This document shows, piece by piece, positions 52,001 through 60,651 of a stretch of DNA of 64,000 bases. The position numbers and the translations under genes are program-made. How positions within the stretch are numbered: position 1 is the first letter of the stretch; every line of letters starts with the position of its first letter. Origin of the DNA: NORP181 sp047623555 (GTDB taxonomy: Bacteria; Pseudomonadota; Alphaproteobacteria; Rhodobacterales; Rhodobacteraceae); NCBI GenBank assembly GCA_047623555.1, contig JBLHMP010000004.1, forward strand, positions 8,231-72,230, written 5' to 3'. Under the pieces are notes generated by a model. It saw only the letters and a list, made by a program, of their open reading frames with translations. It did no database searches and was not told the DNA's origin.

Positions 52001-53256
52001 ATAACTTCGTCCAGAATATCCCAAACTTCGGGACGCTCTTTTTCAACCAGTTTTTTCGCCTGTTTCACGGTCGAGCTAAGGCCCTTGGCCTCAAGCCGCG
52101 AATAGATGAACGGCTTGAACAGCTCTAGCGCCATCTTTTTCGGCAGACCACATTGATGCAGCTTTAACTCCGGGCCGGTCACAATGACTGAACGACCCGA
52201 GAAATCGACGCGTTTGCCCAAAAGGTTCTGGCGGAAGCGGCCTTGTTTGCCTTTCAGCATGTCAGACAGCGATTTGAGCGGACGCTTGTTGGCGCCGGTG
52301 ATCACACGACCACGACGACCGTTGTCAAACAGCGCATCGACAGATTCCTGCAACATCCGCTTTTCGTTACGCACGATGATATCGGGTGCGCGCAGCTCGA
52401 TCAGACGCTTCAGACGGTTGTTCCGGTTGATTACCCGACGATACAGATCGTTCAGGTCAGACGTCGCAAAACGACCACCATCCAGAGGCACCAATGGGCG
52501 CAGTTCTGGTGGAATGATCGGGATCACGGTCAGAACCATCCACTCCGGGCGGTTGCCAGATTCCAGGAAAGATTCCACAACTTTAAGACGCTTGATGATC
52601 TTCTTTGGCTTCAGCTCACCTGTGGCCACGGCCAGATCGGCGCGCAGGCTGTCGGCTTCGGATTCCAGATCAATCGCCGCCAGCATTTCGCGGATCGCTT
52701 CGGCGCCAATGTTCGCAGTAAAGGCGTCCATGCCGTAAGCATCTTGCGCGTCCATGAACTCTTCTTCGGTCATCAACTGACCGTAGCTGAGGTCTGTCAG
52801 GCCGGGTTCGATTACCACATAGTTCTCAAAGTACAGCACGCGTTCCAGATCACGCAGTGTCATGTCCAGCATAAGACCAATGCGCGATGGCAGCGATTTC
52901 AGGAACCAGATATGCGCAACCGGGCTGGCCAGTTCAATGTGGCCCATCCGCTCGCGGCGGACTTTTTGCAGAGTAACCTCAACGCCGCATTTTTCGCAGA
53001 CAACGCCACGATATTTCATGCGTTTGTATTTGCCGCACAGGCATTCGTAATCTTTGATCGGGCCAAAGATACGCGCGCAGAACAGGCCGTCGCGTTCAGG
53101 TTTGAACGTACGATAGTTGATGGTTTCGGGTTTTTTGATTTCCCCGAACGACCACGACAAGATGCGTTCCGGGCTGGCCAGTGACACCCTGATCTCGTCG
53201 AATACTTTCGGCGGGGTCAGCGGATTAAACGGGTTATTTGTCAGTTCCTGGTTCAT
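49012..53256 (-). CDS. rpoC: RNA polymerase beta' subunit
   Basis: A 1414-residue beta' subunit. The N-terminal zinc site is CLCGKYKR ... CEKC (Cys72, 74, 87, 90), the catalytic NADFDGDQMAVHVP lies near residue 460, and a second zinc cluster is in the region of CEAEEGVCAMCYGRDLARG. Length is standard for alphaproteobacteria. It forms the active centre with RpoB. The rpoB-rpoC spacer is 101 bases with an inverted REP-like pair. Confidence 0.98.
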   Translation of the reverse strand: MNQELTNNPFNPLTPPKVFDEIRVSLASPERILSWSFGEIKKPETINYRTFKPERDGLFCARIFGPIKDYECLCGKYKRMKYRGVVCEKCGVEVTLQKVRRERMGHIELASPVAHIWFLKSLPSRIGLMLDMTLRDLERVLYFENYVVIEPGLTDLSYGQLMTEEEFMDAQDAYGMDAFTANIGAEAIREMLAAIDLESEADSLRADLAVATGELKPKKIIKRLKVVESFLESGNRPEWMVLTVIPIIPPELRPLVPLDGGRFATSDLNDLYRRVINRNNRLKRLIELRAPDIIVRNEKRMLQESVDALFDNGRRGRVITGANKRPLKSLSDMLKGKQGRFRQNLLGKRVDFSGRSVIVTGPELKLHQCGLPKKMALELFKPFIYSRLEAKGLSSTVKQAKKLVEKERPEVWDILDEVIREHPVMLNRAPTLHRLGIQAFEPVLIEGKAIQLHPLVCSAFNADFDGDQMAVHVPLSLEAQLEARVLMMSTNNVLSPANGAPIIVPSQDMILGLYYVTLERKGMVGEGKIFASIDEIQHALDAGEVHLHAKITARLPQIDEEGNEIQVRFETTPGRVFLGALLPRNAKAPFDLVNRLLRKKEVQQVIDTVYRYCGQKESVIFCDQIMTMGFRESFKAGISFGKDDMLIPDSKWPTVNATRDQVKDFEQQYMDGLITQGEKYNKVVDAWSKCNDKVTDAMMGAISETRIDENGSEMEPNSVYMMAHSGARGSVTQMKQLGGMRGLMAKPNGDIIETPIISNFKEGLGVLEYFNSTHGARKGLSDTALKTANSGYLTRRLVDVAQDCIIRMRDCGTDKAITTEPAVNDGEVVSSLGERLLGRVAAEDIMRPGTDEVLIANGALIDERLADTVEDAGVASARIRSPLTCEAEEGVCAMCYGRDLARGTMVNSGEAVGIIAAQSIGEPGTQLTMRTFHIGGVAQAGQQSFLEASHEGKIVFEMPQILENTSGETVVMGRNMKMSIQDANGDTRATHKLSYGTKLAVKDGQKVAHGDKLFEWDPYTLPIIAEKDGIAKFVDLVSGLAVRDVTDDATGMTQKIVIDWRTAPKGNELKPEIILVDKDGEPVRNDAGNPITYMMSVDAVLSIEESSEVKAGDVVARIPREGAKTKDITGGLPRVAELFEARRPKDNAIIAEIDGYVRFGRDYKNKRRISIEPADETQDNAEYMVPKGKHIPVQEGDFIQKGDYLLDGNPAPHDILAIMGVEALANYMIDEVQDVYRLQGVKINDKHIEVIVRQMLQKWEVTNSGDTTLLKGEHVDKLEFMQANEKALSKGGREATGGAILLGITKASLQTRSFISAASFQETTRVLTEASVQGKRDKLVGLKENVIVGRLIPAGTGGATMQMRRVATDRDNVVIEARRIEAEAAAALAAPMADDIVGSDPFSAMAVDTAESRD

Positions 53257-53291
53257 TTTGATACCTCAAATTTGTGCGGATGATGGGGGCG

Positions 53292-53347
53292 GCGTGGGTT
53301 TTCACGCACCCTACACGTTGTGGCGTAGGGTGGGTGCCAACCCACGC
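53292..53347. repeat. REPIN-like inverted repeat in the rpoB-rpoC spacer
   Basis: Two 23-base arms (53292-53314 and 53325-53347), each GTAG plus a GGTGGGT/GGTGCGT hairpin, face each other across the same kind of 10-base loop (ACGTTGTGGC; ACACTGTGGC in the rpoA copy). The arms differ by a few compensating and non-compensating changes. A stem here must be passed by polymerase making rpoC mRNA. Confidence 0.85.
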
Positions 53348-53357
53348 GTGTTGACGA

Positions 53358-56300
53358 TTACTCGTCCACCTCCGCATCCAGGAGTTCCATATTCAGGCCA
53401 AGGCCACGGACTTCTTTGACCAGAACGTTAAACGATTCTGGTACGCCAGCCTCGAAATTATCCTCGCCTTTGACGATGCTTTCATAGACTTTCGTCCGGC
53501 CGCTCACGTCGTCCGATTTCACGGTCAGCATTTCCTGCAAGGTATAGGCCGCGCCGTACGCTTCCAGCGCCCAGACTTCCATTTCCCCGAACCTCTGGCC
53601 ACCAAACTGCGCTTTACCACCCAACGGTTGCTGGGTCACAAGGCTGTAAGGCCCGGTCGAGCGCGCGTGGATTTTGTCATCCACAAGGTGATGCAGTTTC
53701 AGCAGGTATTTGACGCCAACAGTTACAGGACGCGCGAATTGCTCGCCTGTCCGTCCGTCAAACAGCACCGACTGACCGGATGTATCAAACCCAGCGCGGG
53801 TCAGCGCATCGTTGACATCATTCTCTTTGGCGCCGTCAAACACCGGCGTTGCTATTGGCACACCGTTGATCACGTTGCCAGCAGCCTCGATCAGCGTTGC
53901 CTCGCCCATGTCTTTGATGCCTTCTTCATAGACATCTTCGCCATAGGCATTTTTCATCGCGTCACGCACCGGTGTCAGGTCACCCGACCGACGATACGCA
54001 CCCAGTGCCTCGTCGATGTGCATGCCCAAACCGCGTGCAGCCCAGCCCATGTGGGTTTCCAAAATCTGACCAACGTTCATACGCGATGGCACGCCCAGCG
54101 GGTTCAGACAGAAATCAACCGGAGTACCATCCTCAAGGAACGGCATGTCCTCCATCGGAACAACCTTGGAAATCACACCTTTGTTGCCGTGCCGTCCGGC
54201 CATTTTGTCGCCCGGCTGCAGCTTACGCTTAACCGCGACGAACACTTTGACCATCTTCATCACGCCTGGAGGCAGATCATCGCCACGACGCACTTTTTCG
54301 ACTTTATCCTCAAACCGCGCATCCAGCGTGTTTTTCTGGATACCATACTGTTCGTTCAGCGCCTCAACCGCCTGCGCATCGGACTCTTCGCCCAATGCCA
54401 GCTGCCACCACTGACCACGGGTCAGTGTCTCCAGCAACTCGTCAGTGATCTCGGACCCCGGCCTAACGCCTTTTGGACCTTTGACCGCAGTGCGACCCAT
54501 GATCATTCCGTTCAGACGCGCATAGATATTGCGCTCCAGGATGGTCATTTCGTCGTCACGGTCACGGGCCAGACGTTCGACCTCTTCACGCTCAATCTGC
54601 AGGGCACGTTCGTCTTTTTCAACGCCGTGGCGGTTGAACACACGAACTTCTACCACTGTGCCGAAATCGCCCGGTTTCACACGCAACGAAGTATCGCGTA
54701 CGTCGCTGGCTTTTTCACCAAAGATGGCGCGCAGCAGTTTTTCCTCGGGTGTCATCGGGCTTTCGCCTTTTGGCGTGATCTTACCCACCAGAATATCGCC
54801 CGGTTCTACGTCCGCACCGATGTAAACGATGCCAGCCTCGTCGAGGTTACGCAGCGCTTCTTCACCGACGTTCGGAATATCACGGGTGATTTCCTCTGGT
54901 CCAAGCTTGGTGTCACGTGCTGCGACTTCAAACTCTTCGATGTGAATCGAAGTAAACACGTCATCCTGAGAAATTCGCTCGGAAATCAGGATCGAGTCTT
55001 CATAGTTGTAGCCATTCCAAGGCATAAACGCGACGATCACGTTTTTACCCAAAGCCAGCTCGCCCATGTCCGTGGACGGACCATCGGCAATTACCTGAGC
55101 TTTTTGAACGTACTCACCCACCTTTACCAGCGGACGCTGGTTAATACAGGTGTTCTGATTGGACCGTTGGAATTTACGCATGCGGTAGATGTCTACCCCT
55201 GCGTCGCCCAGCTCAAGATCTTCGGTTGCCCGGATCACGATACGCTGCGCATCCACCTGGTCGACGATGCCGCCGCGTTTGGCCATATGGGCCGCGCCGG
55301 AATCTCGTGCCACAACTTCTTCGATGCCGGTGCCGACCAGCGGCGCCTCGGCCCGCAACAGCGGAACCGCCTGACGTTGCATGTTCGATCCCATCAGGGC
55401 CCGGTTCGCATCGTCATTTTCAAGGAATGGGATCAACGAAGCAGCCACAGAAACCAACTGTTTCGGGCTCACGTCAATCAGGTCAACGTTTTCACGCTGT
55501 GACAGAGTATAGTCGCCGGATTTCCGTGTGCTGACCAAATCGTTCTTGAAGTTACCGTTTTCGTCCAGTGACGCGTTGGCCTGTGCCACAGTGTGGCGCA
55601 TTTCTTCGGTCGCCGACATGTAATGCACTTCGTCAGTCACATGGCCGTCTTTGACCACGCGATACGGCGTTTCGATAAAGCCATATTTGTTGACACGTGC
55701 AAAGGTTGCCAAGCTGTTGATCAGGCCAATATTCGGCCCCTCGGGCGTTTCAATCGGGCACATCCGGCCATAGTGGGTTGGATGCACATCGCGCACCTCA
55801 AACCCAGCACGTTCACGGGTCAAACCTCCTGGTCCAAGGGCCGACAAACGACGTTTGTGCGTCACCTCAGAGAGCGGGTTGGTTTGGTCCATAAACTGCG
55901 ACAATTGGCTGGAACCAAAGAATTCACGCACCGCAGCCGCAGCGGGTTTGGCGTTGATCAGATCCTGTGGCATCACCGTGTCGATTTCGACCGATGACAT
56001 ACGTTCTTTGATCGCGCGCTCCATACGAAGCAGGCCAACGCGGTACTGGTTTTCCATCAGCTCACCAACCGAGCGCACCCGGCGGTTGCCTAGGTGGTCA
56101 ATGTCGTCGATGCCACCACGGCCATCGCGCAGATCAACAAGTGCCTTGATACAGGCAACGATGTCTTCTTTGCGCAGGGTCCGCTGGGTGTCGTCGGCAT
56201 CAAGCGCCAGACGCATGTTCATTTTCACCCGGCCAACAGCCGAAAGGTCATAGCGTTCACTATCAAAGAACAACGTGTCAAACAGGTTGCTTGCAGCCTC

Positions 56301-57494
56301 GACGGTGGGCGGCTCGCCCGGACGCATGACGCGGTAGATATCCATGAGCGCGGTATCGCGGTTCATGTTTTTATCCATCGCCATGGTGTTACGCATGTAG
56401 GGGCCGACATTGATGTTGTCGATGTCCAGCACCGGAATGTCGGTGATGCCCGCATCGACCAGTTCTTTGGCTGTACCACCGATCAGTTCTTCGGCTTTGT
56501 CATACTCAAGCGTCAGTTCATCGCCAGCTTCGACATAGATCGCACCGGTTTCTTCGTTGATGATGTCATTGGCAACATATTTACCAACGATATGTTCAAA
56601 CGGAACCATCAGGTTCTTAACCTTACCTTCGTCGATCAGTTTCTTGACCGCGCGTGGCGTGACTTTTTTGCCCGCTTCAAAGATCACTTCGCCGGTCTTC
56701 GCATCCACCAGATCATACGTTGGGCGCGTTCCACGCACACGATCCGGGAAGAATGGAGTAACCCAGCCTTTGCCCTTTTTCAGCTTGAACTGAACCGTAT
56801 CATAATACGCATCCATTATGTCTTCTTGGTCCAGACCCAGTGCATACAACAACGTTGTCACCGGCAATTTGCGGCGACGGTCAATGCGCGAGAACACGAT
56901 GTCTTTGGAGTCAAACTCAAAGTCCAGCCAGCTGCCGCGATACGGGATGATGCGGCAAGCGAACAGTAATTTACCCGAGGAATGGGTTTTGCCTTTGTCG
57001 TGGTCAAAGAACACGCCAGGCGAACGGTGCATCTGGGAAACGATCACCCGCTCGGTGCCGTTAACCACAAAAGTACCATTTGGTGTCATCAAAGGCATAT
57101 CGCCCATGAACACTTCTTGTTCTTTGATGTCTTTAACCGACTTGGCGCCAGTATCTTCGTCAAAATCAAACACGATCAGGCGCAGCGTCACTTTTAGTGG
57201 CGCGCTATAGGTCATGTCGCGTTGCTGACATTCCTCTACATCGTATTTGGGCTTTTCAAGCTCGTATTTGACGAATTCCAGCACGCTGGTTTCGTTGAAA
57301 TCTTTGATCGGGAAAACCGACTGAAACACACCCATGATGCCGTCACCATCGGTGGGCGTGGGTTGGTCGCCGGAATTCAGGAACAGATCATAGGATGATT
57401 TCTGTACCTCAATTAGGTTTGGCATCTCCAAAACTTCACGGATTTTGCCATAATACTTACGAAGACGTTTCTGGCCAAGGAACGATTGAGCCAT
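53358..57494 (-). CDS. rpoB: RNA polymerase beta subunit
   Basis: A 1378-residue beta subunit, MAQSFLGQKRLRKYYGKIRE. The rifampicin-binding region near residue 530 (SSQLSQFMDQTNPLSEVTHK, then RRLSALGPGGL) is wild type. The C-terminal GGKAQFGGQRFGEMEVWALE is present. The start at 57494 gives the standard length; four extra codons upstream are ignored. Confidence 0.98.
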   Translation of the reverse strand: MAQSFLGQKRLRKYYGKIREVLEMPNLIEVQKSSYDLFLNSGDQPTPTDGDGIMGVFQSVFPIKDFNETSVLEFVKYELEKPKYDVEECQQRDMTYSAPLKVTLRLIVFDFDEDTGAKSVKDIKEQEVFMGDMPLMTPNGTFVVNGTERVIVSQMHRSPGVFFDHDKGKTHSSGKLLFACRIIPYRGSWLDFEFDSKDIVFSRIDRRRKLPVTTLLYALGLDQEDIMDAYYDTVQFKLKKGKGWVTPFFPDRVRGTRPTYDLVDAKTGEVIFEAGKKVTPRAVKKLIDEGKVKNLMVPFEHIVGKYVANDIINEETGAIYVEAGDELTLEYDKAEELIGGTAKELVDAGITDIPVLDIDNINVGPYMRNTMAMDKNMNRDTALMDIYRVMRPGEPPTVEAASNLFDTLFFDSERYDLSAVGRVKMNMRLALDADDTQRTLRKEDIVACIKALVDLRDGRGGIDDIDHLGNRRVRSVGELMENQYRVGLLRMERAIKERMSSVEIDTVMPQDLINAKPAAAAVREFFGSSQLSQFMDQTNPLSEVTHKRRLSALGPGGLTRERAGFEVRDVHPTHYGRMCPIETPEGPNIGLINSLATFARVNKYGFIETPYRVVKDGHVTDEVHYMSATEEMRHTVAQANASLDENGNFKNDLVSTRKSGDYTLSQRENVDLIDVSPKQLVSVAASLIPFLENDDANRALMGSNMQRQAVPLLRAEAPLVGTGIEEVVARDSGAAHMAKRGGIVDQVDAQRIVIRATEDLELGDAGVDIYRMRKFQRSNQNTCINQRPLVKVGEYVQKAQVIADGPSTDMGELALGKNVIVAFMPWNGYNYEDSILISERISQDDVFTSIHIEEFEVAARDTKLGPEEITRDIPNVGEEALRNLDEAGIVYIGADVEPGDILVGKITPKGESPMTPEEKLLRAIFGEKASDVRDTSLRVKPGDFGTVVEVRVFNRHGVEKDERALQIEREEVERLARDRDDEMTILERNIYARLNGMIMGRTAVKGPKGVRPGSEITDELLETLTRGQWWQLALGEESDAQAVEALNEQYGIQKNTLDARFEDKVEKVRRGDDLPPGVMKMVKVFVAVKRKLQPGDKMAGRHGNKGVISKVVPMEDMPFLEDGTPVDFCLNPLGVPSRMNVGQILETHMGWAARGLGMHIDEALGAYRRSGDLTPVRDAMKNAYGEDVYEEGIKDMGEATLIEAAGNVINGVPIATPVFDGAKENDVNDALTRAGFDTSGQSVLFDGRTGEQFARPVTVGVKYLLKLHHLVDDKIHARSTGPYSLVTQQPLGGKAQFGGQRFGEMEVWALEAYGAAYTLQEMLTVKSDDVSGRTKVYESIVKGEDNFEAGVPESFNVLVKEVRGLGLNMELLDAEVDE

Positions 57495-57674
57495 ATCAGG
57501 TGTCACCTTTGTCTATTTCTCACCGGGCAAGAATACCGTCGGGGACCGGCAGCTTACCCATACGAGACAGTGTGTTCAGATCAATTCGTGGTCCCCCTCC
57601 CGACGGGGGGCCTCCCGATCTTTGAACGCGCCTTGGAAACAGTCCCTATTCGGGGCCCTTGCCAAGACAGGTTC

Positions 57675-57705
57675 GGCGGGGCCCGAAAATGCTCCGGACC
57701 CCGCC
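57675..57705 (-). promoter_or_regulatory. rplL-rpoB attenuator-like hairpin
   Basis: GGCGGGG ... CCCCGCC, with a partly paired interior, lies 35 bases after the rplL stop in the 245-base gap before rpoB. It has no T-run. In many bacteria a partial terminator or processing site at this point lowers rpoBC relative to L7/L12, and this is its likely counterpart. A second GC-rich stem (CCCCTCCCGACGGGG) lies near 57594-57608. Confidence 0.55.
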
Positions 57706-57739
57706 AATATCAACCGTGCGAAACCGCACGTTTCGTCAA

Positions 57740-58111
57740 TTAGACTACTTCGACTTCGGCGCCAGCTGCTTCCAGCTTGCCTTTGACGTCGTCAGCTTCT
57801 TCTTTGCTGACGCCTTCTTTGACTTTGCCATTCGCTTCAACCAAAGTTTTGGCTTCTTTCAAGCCAAGACCAGTCAACGCGCGAACTTCTTTGATCACGT
57901 TGATTTTCGACGCGCCTGCAGATTTCAGGACGACATCAAATTCAGTCTGCTCTTCTTCGGCAGCGCCAGCATCTGCTGGGCCGGCCATCATCACTGCGCC
58001 GCCAGCAGCGGGCTCAATGCCATACTCGTCTTTGAGGATGGTTTTCAGTTCTTGTGCTTCCAGCAGGGTCAGACCAACAATGTCTTCTGCAAGTTTTTTC
58101 AGATCAGCCAT
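57740..58111 (-). CDS. rplL: 50S ribosomal protein L7/L12
   Basis: A 123-residue stalk protein with N-terminal dimerisation helices (MADLKKLAEDIVGLTLLEAQ), an Ala/Gly-rich hinge (AAGGAVMMAGPADAGAAEE) and the C-terminal factor-binding domain (INVIKEVRALTGLGLKEAKT). It follows rplJ by 71 bases. Confidence 0.98.
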   Translation of the reverse strand: MADLKKLAEDIVGLTLLEAQELKTILKDEYGIEPAAGGAVMMAGPADAGAAEEEQTEFDVVLKSAGASKINVIKEVRALTGLGLKEAKTLVEANGKVKEGVSKEEADDVKGKLEAAGAEVEVV

Positions 58112-58182
58112 TTTAGACTCTTTCCGTTTGATATGTGTGTTCCAACGACGTGTATTTAGCCACGCGCCAGTCAGTCAATTGC

Positions 58183-58698
58183 TCAGGCGGCCGCCTTGTC
58201 CTCGATCGTGGACAAGATGGACGCGATGTTGCTTGCAGGTGCGCCAATGGCCCCGGCGATGTTGGATGCAGGTGCGCCGATACAGCCCACGATCGAAGCA
58301 ATAAGCTCGTCCCGCGAAGGCATTTTCGACACGGCTGCAACACCAGCCCGGTCCAGATTATTCTCACCCATTGCGCCGCCAAGAATTTCAAACTTCTTGT
58401 TATCTTTGGCGAAGCCCTCGGCAACCTTGGCCGCAGCCACAGGATCCTCGGAATAGGTTAGAACGGTCATCCCCGTCAGTAGACCAGCGATAGATTCGCA
58501 TGGCTGTCCCTCAAGGGCGATTTTGGCGAGCCTGTTTTTGGCAACACGCACAGAACTTCCCGCATCGCGTGCACGCGCGCGAAGATCCTGCATCTCAACA
58601 ACTGTCAGACCGACGTAGTGGGCAACCACAACGACGCCAGAGCTTTCAAAGATCTGGCCGAGCTCGTCGACCGTTTTCTCTTTCTGGGCTCTATCCAC
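58183..58698 (-). CDS. rplJ: 50S ribosomal protein L10
   Basis: A 171-residue L10, MDRAQKEKTVDELGQIFESS, with HYVGLTVVEMQDLRARARDA and an alanine-rich C-terminus that binds L7/L12 dimers. It anchors the stalk. Unusually it is separated from rplA by two foreign-looking genes. Confidence 0.98.
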   Translation of the reverse strand: MDRAQKEKTVDELGQIFESSGVVVVAHYVGLTVVEMQDLRARARDAGSSVRVAKNRLAKIALEGQPCESIAGLLTGMTVLTYSEDPVAAAKVAEGFAKDNKKFEILGGAMGENNLDRAGVAAVSKMPSRDELIASIVGCIGAPASNIAGAIGAPASNIASILSTIEDKAAA

Positions 58699-59094
58699 AG
58701 TTTTACTCCAAATTTGGGATACAAAATGTATCCCGGCTCATATTGGCCAGACAAAGTCCGGCACTCAGGTCCGTAGTTACGGGGTAGAACCAAAAATCGC
58801 CCGAGGACACTTGCCCTCAATATCTAATCGGTTTTCCCGTCTCAGGCAGGAGATTAAGGCCATAGTCTTGGCCACCCACCGTCTTGGACAGATAATGCCC
58901 CGACCATCAAGATGAGCGGAGCACAGATGTTCCTTTATGAGATTCGTTCCTGAAAGCCAAGCGTTAATTTACACGGCTTTTTGTTTGCGCAAACAGCAAG
59001 TGAAATCATACCGAAACCTACCAAAGCCAATTTCGGTGTTTTGCCGCCGCCTATTCGACGTCTAGTCGCCTCCTATTCGCCGTCTATTCGTCGC
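58699..59094. promoter_or_regulatory. rplJ leader and promoter region
   Basis: 396 bases without a gene. Because a terminator and the licD/cytidylyltransferase genes lie upstream, the rplJ promoter and the L10-binding leader should lie here. I see a perfect GTTTGCGCAAAC palindrome at 58983-58994 and several short stems, but no consensus promoter. At the far end (59050-59093) the motif CTATTCGNCGTCTA is repeated imperfectly next to the cytidylyltransferase stop. Confidence 0.4.
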
Positions 59095-59514
59095 TTACTC
59101 ATCACTATCCACAGGGCTGCGCATGGTCTGGATCAGCTCTTTGAGCTCGGTCGTTGAAATGTTTTCAGTGCGCGGCAGATAGAGAACATCACACAGATCG
59201 CCCAGAAAATCAAATTTGCCCTTCCAGTCGCTCCCCATGGCGAACAGATCGACATTGTATTTCTGCACATCGTCACGTTTCTGATCCCAGTTGTCTTCTG
59301 CAATCACCCGATCGACATAGCGGCAGCCTTCCAGGATTTCGACCCGGTGATCAAAGGGAATGGCGGTCATTTTGCCCTTCCCCAGATTGAACTCGTCCGT
59401 GGAGCAGGCCACGATCAGCCGATCCCCCAAACCGGACAACCGACGTAACAGCCGCAAATGGCCGACATGAAACAGATCAAACGTCCCGTATGTCAAAATC
59501 ACACTATGCGCCAT
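59095..59514 (-). CDS. Glycerol-3-phosphate-type cytidylyltransferase (TagD-like)
   Basis: A 139-residue nucleotidyltransferase with GTFDLFHVGH (10-19), the HxGH-type active site, and RTENISTTELK (115-125), matching the family's RTxGISTT. TagD makes CDP-glycerol from glycerol-3-phosphate and CTP; related enzymes use other polyol or choline phosphates, so the substrate is not certain. It overlaps the licD-like gene by 11 bases and is translated with it, suggesting that its CDP-activated product serves that transferase. Confidence 0.87.
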   Translation of the reverse strand: MAHSVILTYGTFDLFHVGHLRLLRRLSGLGDRLIVACSTDEFNLGKGKMTAIPFDHRVEILEGCRYVDRVIAEDNWDQKRDDVQKYNVDLFAMGSDWKGKFDFLGDLCDVLYLPRTENISTTELKELIQTMRSPVDSDE

Positions 59515-60460
59515 TATCTGTCCCCTGTTTTGAATCCCAAACTGAGGTATCGGCCATCAGAACATCGCGAAAGGACGCAAAGCGTTTGTTCGCAGGTCCC
59601 CAGGGAAAGGTGAATGACGGATCGGGCGTCTGCCAGTTTTCACCGTAGTTCACCGCCAACATGGCCTCGGGATTGTTCGGAATGGGCAATTGCGTGGTTG
59701 CACATTTGGCCAATGGAAACACGTCGCTTGCAGCCAGATCGCCATAAGTGTGCGGATAGACATACATGCGGTCGTTTTCGATCCACGCCGGGAACACATC
59801 AATGTTGATACCGGTGGTCGACTTGAGCTTGAACACACCGTAATTGCGCCTAGGTGGCTTGGAAATGAGCTTTTCCGCCTGCAGGGTGTGATAGACTTCG
59901 ATCCACTCGCAGCCAGCATCAACCGCGTTATCCGCCCTGAGCAGCACCGCAATATCGACGTCATCATCATGCGGAATAAAGCCCTTTTCGCGCACCGATC
60001 CCAGCAATGTACCCGAATTCAGAAAGGCATCCCCGACCAGAGATTTAACCTTTTCGATGGCCGCGCCGGTGTCTGACCACACCTGTTCATGATCCAACGT
60101 CGCAAACGACTGAAAGAACGACAATCCCTTTAACGACACACCCTGCGTGCCCGCCTCTTTCAGGATATCCTGAAAATCGGAAAACTTCTTGCCGTCCTCA
60201 TCAATCAGCCGTTTCTGAAACAAACGGTACAAAAACTTTTGCGCCCGTGGCACGCGTTTACCGCGCCCAATGATCATCAGGACCGTGGCCTCTAGATAAT
60301 CCGGCAGTAGCGGGTCGTCGCCAGACACGCCCATGGCCTCAATTTCGGCCAAACCGGTAAGCGGAACGAAATCCGGGTTGTCGCCCATAAGATGCAACAA
60401 GGCCGCTTGGCGTAATTCCAGTAGACGAGCACCCTGCTCGTTAAGTTGCGGTTGTCCCAT
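59504..60460 (-). CDS. LicD-like phosphotransferase
   Basis: A 318-residue protein. The C-terminal half carries the LicD/nucleotidyltransferase-fold signature: NSGTLLGSVREKG (148-160), then IPHDDDVDIAV (162-172) and later GINIDVFPAWIEND. LicD proteins transfer phosphocholine or related groups from CDP-activated donors to surface glycans. The N-terminal 120 residues are helical and unassigned. With the coupled CDP-glycerol-type cytidylyltransferase the pair looks like a two-gene module for adding a phosphopolyol (or phosphocholine) group to a surface polymer. Intact reading frames suggest it is in use. Confidence 0.78.
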   Translation of the reverse strand: MGQPQLNEQGARLLELRQAALLHLMGDNPDFVPLTGLAEIEAMGVSGDDPLLPDYLEATVLMIIGRGKRVPRAQKFLYRLFQKRLIDEDGKKFSDFQDILKEAGTQGVSLKGLSFFQSFATLDHEQVWSDTGAAIEKVKSLVGDAFLNSGTLLGSVREKGFIPHDDDVDIAVLLRADNAVDAGCEWIEVYHTLQAEKLISKPPRRNYGVFKLKSTTGINIDVFPAWIENDRMYVYPHTYGDLAASDVFPLAKCATTQLPIPNNPEAMLAVNYGENWQTPDPSFTFPWGPANKRFASFRDVLMADTSVWDSKQGTDNGA

Positions 60461-60600
60461 GTACTGCTCTCCTCATCGCGCTTTTGTAGTTATTAGGGCG
60501 CTTTTGGGTCACTTAACACGGTATGATAAATTGAAGTCAAGTTTGTGAGTTCAAGTTTATCTTTGCTGCGCCACGCGGGGCACAACACAGCCAATAACGA

Positions 60601-60629
60601 AAAAAGGCGGACCGTTAGGCCCGCCTTTT
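60601..60629 (-). terminator. Terminator after rplA
   Basis: AAAAGGCGG-A-CC-GTTA-GG-C-CCGCCTTTT, followed on the minus strand by a TTTTT run; 22 bases after rplA. It ends the rplK-rplA unit before the inserted pair. Confidence 0.93.
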
Positions 60630-60651
60630 AAATCATGTTGAACAATATGCG

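Noticed and set aside
48973..57000. Many long plus-strand open frames (up to 624 codons) across rpoC and rpoB
   Set aside because: All are antisense shadows of rpoB/rpoC, without ribosome-binding sites or recognisable domains.
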